A DNA stretch of 64,000 nucleotides from Pomphorhynchus laevis (taxonomy: Eukaryota; Acanthocephala; Palaeacanthocephala; Echinorhynchida; Pomphorhynchidae), in contig WNNJ02003651.1 of the NCBI GenBank assembly GCA_012934845.2, positions 1 to 64,000 of the forward strand, written 5' to 3'. Below the pieces are notes generated by a model. That model did not search any database. It was not told where the DNA came from and saw only the letters and a list, made by a program, of their open reading frames with translations. Both the position numbers and the translations under genes were made by a program. This document shows positions 43,567-55,500 of this stretch, piece after piece. How positions within the stretch are numbered: position 1 is the first letter of the stretch; the number at the start of each line of letters is the position of its first letter.

Positions 43567-46500
43567 GTAATTATAGTCTCTTTTATTAAATTCGCTTTGA
43601 TGACTGTTTTGCTTTTTTATTTAATGTAGGCGTTATGTCTTCGTCACATTACGATGCTAACTTGTCCTCTGATCAGCCTAAACATTCAAGTTTGCAACGT
43701 AGATTTATTCGAGAAGTAGTTGTCGAGCGTAGACAAGAGGACGATCAGTTTGATGTTGTAATTATGCAACACTTAGACTGCTTACTCGCTGTAGGACCTG
43801 GATTTTTTCCGCAAGATATACTAATATCTTTAAACGATAGAAATTTGGAATCTATGCCAGCTGAGAAAGTTAACCGAATTATACGATCATTAGCAGGAAG
43901 AACGTTGACCGTACAAGTTCTTTCCTTACACACTCATGAATCCTCATCAGACAAGAAAAGAATTAAGCGCTTTGGAACGCTAAGATCAAGACAGGTAATT
44001 GTTATAAATATGAACATCTCACAGTTTGTGACGTTTGAAGACTAGAAAATCGTGAAATATTAATTTTGTTTAATAATAACATTGCTAAAACGTTTTAATT
44101 GAAAAGTTTCTGACAAACAAATATTTTTTAAATTTAAATAAAAATTAAATGTGCTTATATAAAAATTAATATTTATTTAAAAAATCCTCCTCATATAAAC
44201 TGGTTTTAGATAGAATAGTCATTTATCGTATTAAAATTATAATATGATAGACATATTATAATGAACATATTATATTTACTTTAATAAACAAAATTTGTTT
44301 ATTGTTTCCACTGATTCGGAGGTCAGGTTATAGATGCAGTTCACGGACGAGACGTGACCAAGTATCACAGTCTTAAGTGACCAACCACACTTACCTTCTA
44401 GATAATCGTAATCGATCCTTTGCAAAATGGAGAGTTTGATCAATTCACCAATTCCAAGCGCGTACCAACTCCCGAATAGTGCAAGCTCCAACCTTGATCC
44501 ATAAGTTGAATACTGGAACCAGAATAATAGAGTTAGGTTACTCCAACTATTTTAATATCTGATCGATTTACTACCTCCCTAGATCTGGTTCTTTTCCTCA
44601 GCGAAGTAACGCTCCAGCAGATAGACTAGTCAATTGAAATGACCGTCGACGTTTGGCTCGCCTATTTCACGCAACTAATCCAGCGCACTGCACCCAACTT
44701 TGACAATTCTTCCTGTTAGTTGTAAGCTGTACGTCGTTTTGATCTTGATCCATTAAATTTTATCTTGTCGTCATTGTTATTGTCGTTGGTTTTTTAGTTA
44801 TCTGCTGTCACCTTATCATTGAGTAATCCAATACCATTTCCTGTAACAAACCTATTTTTGTTCAGATCTCTGCTGTCTCCCATATCATCTGTTAGTCCAT
44901 TATTTTTTGTTGCGAGGAAGCGATACCTTATTGACTATTGACGTTTTTACGCTTTCTTAAGGTTAATCCACCTATAGGATCATAAAAGGGACATGAGCTA
45001 GTTCATTAAATATCTAGCTCTACGGCTTATACAATCCGGTAAGTTATTTAGCCTCCTTAATATCAGGTGTTGCCCAGAACTCACCACGCGGAGGTTAAGA
45101 CCCGAACCAAATTCATCACTCGACGACGGATCAGTTTAGCCTGTCCATAAATTAAAGTTTTAAATAAGTTTTTAAAATCTCAAAGTCTAATATTATAATA
45201 TAATATTATTGTCAAATATATAATATTACTATACGATAAGTACGATATTGTATATGCAAATTACAATGTAGCACTTCAATAATTAAAATTTAAACACATC
45301 AAAATAAATTAGGAATAAAAATAAATAAAGTTAGCTTTTAAATTAATAATATTGATATATTATGTTTGATAAAAATTTAGTCAAGGTTGCAACCGAAAAA
45401 TGTTTTAGGAAATATCGTATTAGTAAATTCATATAGTATATCGAATTTTATTCAATCTGAATCTAATAAAGATAACATTAACAATTTTTTAATAAGATAA
45501 TTAGAATTCTATTAGATAAAAACGGATTTCCATCATAGGCAGTTTAAAATAATAGATAAATACAGGAAAAGTAAGAAAAAGATAAATACATTAACCATTT
45601 TTTGTCATAATTTCTGTCAGCAAATTTTATTAACTTTGATCTTATTTCAAAAAATGCAAAACTACATCTATAAGTTTTTTAAATAAACTTAAAGTCTATG
45701 CTAATAGATGACATCATAAAACCAGCATTTGTTAGAAGGATTTTGTTAAATAAATATTAGATTTTATATAAGCACATTTAATTTTAATTAAAATTTAAAA
45801 AATATTTGTTTGCCAGAGACTTATTATGAGGAAACTTCATATAAAGATAATTATAATTATAATTATCTTATTAAAAAATTGTTAATGTTATCTTTATTAG
45901 ATTCAGATTGAATAAAATTCGATATACTATATGAATTTACTAATACGATATTTCCTAAAACATTTTTCGGTTGCAACCTTGACTAAATTTTTATCAAACA
46001 TAATATATCAATATTATTAATTTAAAAGCTAACTTTATTTATTTTTATTCCTAATTTATTTTGATGTGTTTAAATTTTAATTATTGAAGTGCTACATTGT
46101 AATTTGCATATACAATATCGTACTTATCGTATAGCATTATTATATATTTGACAATAATATTATATAATATTAGATTTTTTAATTAATATAATTTTTACTT
46201 TTAGTTTTGGGATTTGCAAAGTACTTTAGATAAAAAGTGCTTCTTTCTTTTCAAGTACTTTAATACACGTACACTGTTATTTGATTAAATTACAGATTTT
46301 ATTAAAGTTAGAATAAATAAGTTAACAAATTAATGTTATCTTTCATTAGATTCAGATTGAATAAAATTCGATATAGGAATTTACTAATACGATATTTCCG
46401 AAAACATTTTTCGGTTGCAACCTTGACTAAATTTCTATCAAACAAAATTTCAATCATTAGTTGGCTCTTTCTCCGGAAAATTATATTTGATTTATATTTG

Positions 46501-49500
46501 TTACACTAAATGCCTTTCTACGTCATTAGCATGTATTTGCCCCCGCTGCTTGGTTGGGTCGAGGAATAGGGTTTAAACCTATTATTAAATATAGGTGTAT
46601 TATTAAACCTATATTTTTTATATATCGTATTAAAATTAATTATTATACTAAATGATTTCCTACGATGTTTTGCATTTGTTTAAGGAAAGCAATATCACTA
46701 AGAATAACTACTGGCTGCTGGATAACGATGGCTATATTCCTGTTGTGTTACTTGATGTTTTAAATAAGAACAAGAGTCGGGTTCGATTCGTGAACAATAT
46801 GTCCGTTGTTTCAGAAGTTAATTCTGATTTGTTAGAAAAGGTTTGTTAGAAAAGTTTAAAGGTTTATGTAAAATAAAAAAATTTTAAATAAAAATATTTA
46901 AAAAATTATACATTAAATGATTAAAAAATTAATCATTTTTAAAAATTGAATTTTATTATTAAAAAATAATTAAAAGCATTTAACTATTATATTTTAATTT
47001 AAAATATAATATTATATTTTAAATATAATTTATAATTAATACTTTTAATTTAAAATATTTTATTATATTTTAATTTAAATGTGAATTTAATTTTTATAAG
47101 TTTGTTAAAAAACGTATAAAGCTTTTGGTTTAAAAAACTTGATATTTTACTTTAAATAAAAAATATAAAATACCCATCTTAATAAGATACTTAATTAAAA
47201 ATATATATACATTGCATAGAACTGACTTACCTACTAGGTTTCCTAGTAGGTTGTTAGTTAATTTAATAACCTAGTTTAACTTACCTAGTAGGTTACAGTT
47301 AAGTAAAAATCCTTTTATCTACATTTAGGCAATAAATGTTTGGTGTTCAGTAAACATGAATAAATATATAAATTGGATACAAATCTTCTGATATTAATAA
47401 ATTCAAACAATTAAATTATATTCAAACAATTAAATGGTCGAGGAATAAGACCGAAACCTGATAAATATATTACTGGTAAAACCTGATAAATATAACATGG
47501 ACACAAATCACCTGATATTAATAAATTCAAACAATTAAATGGTTGAGAAATAGGGGCCGGAACCTGATAACATAGCAGTTTTTTCTGATGACCTATGATC
47601 CTTCTTATGCATCGGCTGTTATTTATTAGTCAATTGTTAAAAATTGACTTTTATTTTAAATTCAAATTTTCAATTTAAACTTGATATAAATATAAATTGT
47701 ATAAAATCCTATATAATTATTTATTATTTATCTTTATTTTTATTTAGAGATAGTATAAAATACGTTGACTAAGTCATCTGATTTGATTTAACTAGATAAG
47801 AATATGATAATTTTTAAAGTTTGTTTTAAAAATATAATATAATATTTATAATAAAGATAATTATATTATCTTTATTATTTTATAATAAAGATAATATTAT
47901 TTATTAAGAATGTGCTATTTATTTCTTATAAGAATTCGCAAATCTTATTCTTAATTTTTCGTAATCAAGCACTATCCCAAACAACAATGATTTGAAATGA
48001 CTTGTAAAATTTGTATATACACAATTATAAAAAAACGTACAAATTTTTTACTTATATACTTAGATTATATACTTAGATTTCTAAAGCTGCTAAAGCTCGT
48101 AGGGAAGCGTTTCATCGAAGTAAAAATAGAAATAACAATTTTATTTGTATAATTTTAAATAATTTTGATTTATTAAAATATTTAAGGCTTATATCAGTTC
48201 AATGTTTTCCATATATTTATATTTACTTGATGGTTTCAAAAATTGCCTATGCAAAAATTGTAATAATTTCAAAACTGTCAACTACAATGTAGGGGATTGT
48301 ATATGTCATAGATGAAATGACATCGATACTGCTACTGTCTTTTAGTACAAAATATCGAAAGCAATATAACTATAATAAGACGTTTATAAAGATATGTATA
48401 CAGAACTTAGTAAATTAAAGGATTACTATATAATAACAACTATTGATAAAGCTAGTAATAACTTTGTCTTCATATGCAAAAAGCTTTATCATGATATATT
48501 GATAAAAGAGGTTAATTCTAATGATTTAAATCGTTGAGAATTGCATTAAATATATTAGTTTTTCAAATGTTTATCTTTGATGTGTTTAAGCTTCCACTAT
48601 TAATCAGATTACCAAAGTAAGCATTTAAGTCATTATATAACGAATTGTAAATTTTAATTTGATTGTTGTTTTTATCATTTTCGTTACATATTGATTTTAA
48701 TTCTTTATTATAATTACAAATACTTATTATACTTATAATTATATATTATCAGTATTTTTATTTTTGTCGTTGTTTTTATCAGTATATCATAATAAAATTT
48801 TTAATGTCAAGCCTTATATGCTTGTAATATACATACATATAATCTATGTTCACCATCTAATTTTACAAGAAACACTAAATTATTTTAATATTTTAATGCT
48901 TTTTTTATCATACTGAATTCAGTTTTGTATTTTTTATTATAAAAATAATAAACTTCACTTGTGCCTATTTCTCAAAATTTATTTTAAAACCTAAAAAAAT
49001 GAAAAAATTCGTAAAGATTTTTTATAAAAATCTTATCATGATATTAAACTACGAGCAGGCAGGTTTTTAAAATCTCTTGTTACACCTTTTCTCAAGTTAT
49101 CCTTCATTATTACTCCGGTATATTAATAACCAGAGTTATTTCCAATAACTCTGGTTATTGGAAATTCAAGTTGTTAAATGTAGAAGCTGAATTCTCGCAC
49201 TCACCGATAATGATCCAAATAAAAAGGAATAAAACAAATAAAATTGATAAACGTTATCGACTAGCTTGATTCGCTAGACTGAATATCAGCTGTCTTTATG
49301 CAAAGGTGGGAAGCATTTACCACCTTTGAGAAAGTTCCTGCATTTGCAAGTTTTGCAATAAATACTGCTTTAACCACTGACTTTTATTCACTGATTTATC
49401 TGTGAGGTACTGAGCAAAAAGGGCTAAAATCAAGTAGGTAAGTTGTGAAGTTATGATAATTTTATAATTTATGAAATTGTACGAAGAAATTACTAGTAGA

Positions 49501-52500
49501 AAATTTGCATAAATTATTGTTTTGTTATTATGTTGATTGATTATATCATATATTGATCAATGTTATTTGATTTTAAGAAATTATTTTTTGACGCTCTTTT
49601 GTAATAAAGCATCATTTCTAATTCAGTTTTTATTATTTTACCTAGAAAATATTAACTTTATAGGAAAAATATATATTTTCAAGAAAAATATAATGATTAA
49701 AATATTGTCATGACTAATTTAATGACATCTCTAATTAGAACTATATATTTCTAATGTTTGTTTTATATTTTAGGCTAATGATGCTGAATTCGATATGAGT
49801 GATGATTTGTCTACCTTGCAATTTATCAATGAAACAAATTTGTTACACGTTTTAAAAACACGCTCCAAAGAAGGCTATAATTGTACGTTTGTCGGATCAT
49901 CAGTTCTTATTGTTGTCGCTACTGAACAGTCAAAAAATCAATTGAATGATAACGAGAATTCTGCAATTCTAAGCAGTTTTAAAGGTAAATTGCTGTTTTA
50001 AACAGACAAAATACGTCGTACAGCTTCACAAATTCATTAACGTTTTACTTTTATATAATGAATACGAAATAAGCAAGATTTATAATTTAAATATTTAATT
50101 TAAAATTTAACTTATTAATATTAAATTTAATTTATTCTATGATTATATAAGTAAATTAAATTATACCTAGTTGACTTCAAACCTTTCGGAACCACAGGGT
50201 GATTCCAATGCAGTAATTTCTTCATATGTAAAGTGAATACCCGTTTCCGATAAAAGCCGTTTACTAAATTATTTAGTTTTTTAATATTTGATTATAATAA
50301 TTACAGTTACTGTATGGATCTCAAATTTTAATATTTATGGTTCTTAATTACCGTTAGTTTGAATGGTTTGTTATGTCTATTCTTAGAGTTAATAACAAAA
50401 ATTGTGTGGTCATTTCAAAAGATAATTTCAAAGATTAAAATTATTAAATTTAACAGCAAATTACAAGATACATATTATCTTAATAAATACTGGAGGACTC
50501 CCTCACTTTCTTTCTAATTGAAAGAAATTTAGTTCTAGTAGATTTTCTTAATCGTGTTATATCTTGATAATTGATGCGTTGAATACTTGCACGATAACTT
50601 AATTAAGATAATTATGTAAGATTTTCTATTTTTGAAATCAGTAATATTTATATTGTTGTTAAAATTCTAGAAATATACACTTTGCGTCCAGATTGTCTTC
50701 CTCCTCATACTTTATCGATTGCTTATAATGCAAGTAGAAATATAATGAGAGGATCAGCAAAGCAATCGATAGTTCTCGTTGGCAGCTACATTTCTACCAA
50801 AGATGAAATACTTCGTCATACTCTCAAGTATTTAGCACTTGCACACCTAAGAAACAAGAAACCACTAGAGTGTAAAGTATCTATCATCTATTTGTACTAT
50901 ATTTTTATTTTACTTTTAGGTTGTCAATGGGTTGATAGTGTTTGTAAGCTCATTAGCACGGCTTGTGGGGCAGTATCCAAAGATAATTTTGATTGCACAG
51001 TTGTTTTTAAAATGGGAATGAATGGACGTGGATACGCATGCCAGTTTTTAGTCGAGGTATTTATTAAATTGCTAACTATAGCCTTAGTTAGATAAATTAT
51101 AATCTTTGTAATTTAAATAAAATCCTCTCTCCTTAATTTTACAAACACGTATTTTTTATATTTTTGATTTTTTAATGATCGTAAAAAATGTAAACTTAAA
51201 CGTTCTGAGCACAACATTACACAATCTACACACATATTGTATCTCTGTTTAGGAATAGGAGACGATATCTAATAACATAGCAGTTCCTCCAGATAATATA
51301 TAATCTTAATTTTATTAATCGGTTCATAAAACTATAGCGTTATAAAAATTCTTCTTTTTGACTAAAATATTTCCATTTTTTAAATTTTATTGCAAAATAT
51401 TCCGCTTCAGTTAAATAATCTGATTTATTCACACTTGAGTGTATTCATAACACGAAACACCATTTTTATAAATGTATTAATGTAATATTATTAATACTCT
51501 ATGTAATGTTCTATTGAATGCGCTATTGAATATTGTAATGTGCTATATTGTTAGCATATTAATTCTATTAATATGATAAAATTTGAGGATATTAAAGATT
51601 TCAAAAGATAATTTCAAAGATTAAAATTATTCAATCATTATAAGTTATCTATCAAGATGCTAAAGCAACGGGTCAAGTGCTATTATCTCCTCAAACGCTA
51701 TTTAAGTCGACAAATTGATGATAGAGTTGCCAACAGTTATGCAGATGGTCAGATCAATTGATTATTCTACGACTATGCACCTTAGCAAGTTTCAGCCGAG
51801 CACAAGTTTTCTTTCGCATTTAAGTGATATACGACTGATTACATATTCAACTGAGTACGTTTACAACAGGCGAGTTAGATAAGGCTGATTTCGTGACCCT
51901 CGATAACAAATGATAAATTCCTTTTGCACTGATAACCTATGTGAAAGCTACTCGTAGCGTCGATAGAGATTTTTTCCGCGGAGCTCCACTTTGGATATTG
52001 TTCAGTAAAACGTTTATCATCAATTGAAGAAGTTGTTGAGCTCTCACGAATCGAAATCGCTGAGTTGACGACATAGCTTGGAAACCTAAAGAAAATAATT
52101 TATGAAAAGAACTTTATCTGATGGTGGAGAATCCAGTGAAGAGAGAATCAAGTCATTAAGGAATGAAGTCATGAAAGAATCTTCCAGGCTTTGTTGGCTT
52201 GACCGTATACGCCAAGTGTTTTGATTTCGACCGGATGAAACTCTTTGGTTCGTTAATCAATGTATGTATATTTTGCTGATTTTCGTGTTTCGGCGAGTCC
52301 TGCCACCTTTCCGGCACCGGCGACAGCATGCATAGCGTAGCTAGCGGCCATTGTTAATGGGCATGTGTAGTTCCACACTAAGTGAAGGCTGCCTGTCCAT
52401 ATTACTAACGAACCACCATGGGGACGCTTTCACCGTTTTACACAAAGCACTATCGCTTTATTCGGTATGATATTTCGACGCTACAGTGGATTTTTCAACA

Positions 52501-55500
52501 GCTTGTTTATCTTTTTATGACGAGTGTGCTTTGCTTTGCCCTGTTTACAATCTAGTGCGTGTTGATCGAATGCATCTGACTTGTCACCACAAGCACATTT
52601 TATCGATAGAAACTCCCAGTCGCATGCCAATTGATAAAAGTAGTGTCCACCAAGCGTGTGCCAACCATTGTAATCGGCAATGTAACTGTCTCAAAACGCA
52701 TCCGATTGCAATTAATCTGATTACGCCTGTCTTCTTCCGTAACGGGATAAGACGTGCTCCGCAGAAGCGCGTTTCATTCCGTTATGGCGAATAATTGAAA
52801 TATAATAATTTGCAATGATATGAATTTTCAAAATCATTTAAATAATTTAATGGATACATATTTTAAACTAGGTTACTATAAAAATAACATCAAGCAGAAA
52901 ATAGTAAAATATATAAATCAACACAATAATATAAAGAATAAATTTAAACTCTTAAGTGGCAAATTTTTATGGATGGATAATAAATAATATACTTTGTATT
53001 AGAATAAGATACTAGATAGTTTTATCAGTGGAAATACATCATTAGCATGTATTTGGCCCCGCTGCTATGTTGGGTAGAGGAGTTAGGGGCTGAAACATGA
53101 TAGCATAGCAGTTCCTCCTGATGACCTCTAATCCTTATTCTGATACAACGTCTGTTATTTATTAGTCCATTCATAAAAATGACTTTTTAAATTTTAATTT
53201 TTTAAATATCATCGGTCGCCGACATTATATCGTAAAGATGACATATTTAAATTTACAAGAAACATATTAATAAAATTAAATTTCAATTACAATTAAAATT
53301 TCAATTTAAAATTTTAACAAAATTTATAAATTTTGATATAAATATGAATTGTAAAAAATCTTATATAATTATTTATTATGTATCTTTATTTTTAATTTAT
53401 ATATAATATAAAATACCTAGACTCAGTTATCTGATCTGATTTGTTCTACTGACAAGTTATTATTGACATGTGGACTTTGATTTCCCGGTAATATAACCTC
53501 TGTCAAAAATACTGAAGCATTTACATTTAAAGATAAAAGACATTTACATTTGATCTAATTTTTAAATTAGATTTTTAAATTAGTTAAAAATTCAAATAGA
53601 TAAAGAAATACAATTTACATTAAAATAAGAAGTAAATAATTTAAACTGATTATGTAAATGCTATTTACTAGAAAATTAAAAGTAAAAAATTCAAGCCGTT
53701 TATGAAAATGCACTTTATTAACAAATTAAAAAATTTAACCCGTTTATGAAAATGTAATTGTTTTTTTAAATACTGAATACTTATTATAAATTTATAGTAA
53801 TGTATTATTGATACGACATATTTTACTTTGATTAGTGCAAATCAGAGTATGCATTTTGTTAAAATTCAGTTAGAAAAATATGGATTTGATTCAGAAAACT
53901 CACATATGGTCAAAGAACTATTAAACACAGTCGTGAAGTTAGATAATATGAATCCTAAGATTTTATTACAGTGTGCCATAAATATATCATATCATATCAT
54001 ATTTTAAGATTTTTTAAATGTTAATTTTAAATTTTATCTTGATATAAATATAAATTGTATAAGTAATGATATTGGTTTTCTTCAAAATCATTTAAATAAT
54101 TTAATAGAAACATATTCGTAGCAAGATCAGTTCATGCTCCCTCATCCTCCGTGACATCCGAAGTGTCCGTAGAAACCTCGACGTCAAATCGACAGCTATT
54201 TTAATCTCCAGCCTTTTCATGCCTCGTCTAGAATATTGCTTAGGTCTTCTCGTAAACTGTCCAGCATATCAATTTTACTATTTACAAAGGATTCTGCACA
54301 TGGCTGCTAGGGTCATCTTCCGCCTTCGCAAGTACGACCACATCTCCAACACCCTCCGCATCCTTAACTGGCTCGACATTCCGAGCCGCATAACCTCTCA
54401 AATTCTCACACTTGCATGGCAAATCAAATTCCGGCACAACCCTCCTTATCTATATCTTCCTGATAGCGCATCCTATATGACGACTGGTCTCTCCCTAAGA
54501 AGTCATCGCTCCTACTCGCTTTTCGTCCCCCGTCACAACGGTAATCACGGATATCGTGCGTTCATCATCGCTGCACCACGCCTTTGGAACAAACTTCCTC
54601 GAGACACAAAATCATTGATGTCGCTTAAACACTTTAAAACTTCCTTGATCGCCATACTTCTTGCAAACGAACTAAAATAACACTTTCAGCCGCAATCAAT
54701 TCAATAACTCTTCATACAAGTTCAAACATTCATCGGACGTAAACTTGTCTTTTAATTTTTATAGTGGGCCTGTAAATGATCTATTTACCATAAAGGCCAC
54801 TCTAAATAAATTCTATTCTATTCTATATTTTAAACTAGGTTACTATAAATATACCATCAAACAGAAAATAGTAAAATATATAAATCAACACTATAATATA
54901 ACGAATAAATTTAAAATCATTAAATTTTTAATGATTTTCCCGCTAATAATATTAAAATCATTAGCGGGAAATTTTTATGGATGGATAATTTTTAACTTAT
55001 TTTTAATAACTTATTTTTAAGCTTTAAATAATATGAATTTGTTCATGACTGTGTAAAAAATAAGTCCTTATTATATAAATATATGAAATATATGTTTCGA
55101 TATATTGATGATGTGTATTTGACTCTAATAATGTTTATCAATTAAGTGAATAAATTTTACCATGTAACCTTAATCCTTAAAACTAATATAAATGATAAAA
55201 TAAGTACATATTTAGATATGAACATTCCATATAATATTAAATATAATACATTAAATAATGAAATTTTAAGAATTGCAACAATTTGTAACGATATTGGTTT
55301 TCTTCAAAATCATTTAAATAATTTACTAGATACATTTAATTAGGTTACTATAAAATTGATATATAAATCAACACAATATTATAAAAAATAAATTTAAACT
55401 CTTAATAATCTCAGTAATCGGCAATGCCTGTAGAAAGGATTTAGACTATGGTGGTGACACGGCCAACCAAACTGAATATGTCAATAATCGTTTCGTAGTT

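Larger units (their letters stand above)
43995..46684. other. Intron 2 of the myosin-like gene (2690 nt)
   Basis: Contains an unassigned repeat (44280-45130) and a 1-kb palindrome (45184-46175) with a third partial arm at 46325-46450. No coding frame was seen. Confidence 0.7.
46841..49773. other. Intron 3 of the myosin-like gene (2933 nt)
   Basis: A/T-rich with PLE terminal pieces (47430-47780), short PLE coding fragments in both orientations (48330-48690) and a snap-back hairpin (49125-49159). Short direct repeats of CCTACTAGGTTTCCTAGTAGG type occur at 47228-47300. Confidence 0.65.

Noticed and set aside
46685-46840. La-motif (LARP) identity for the DNDGYIPVVLL segment.
   Set aside because: Phase-matched splicing to ANDAEFDMSDDLSTLQF and the upstream PDZ exon place it as the myosin XVIII entry segment; the full La-motif helices are absent.
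50872-50919. In-frame read-through of the 48-nt intron as coding sequence.
   Set aside because: It encodes a hydrophobic run not found in myosins, and consensus-like GT/AG ends with matching phases favour splicing, though retention cannot be excluded.
52996-53146. Hammerhead ribozyme reading of the PLE module (GAAA at 53092, CTGATGA at 53118).
   Set aside because: Both boxes exist but in permuted order with only about 22 bases between them, too few for stem III, a cleavage triplet and stem I. The pseudoknot fold explains the sequence better.
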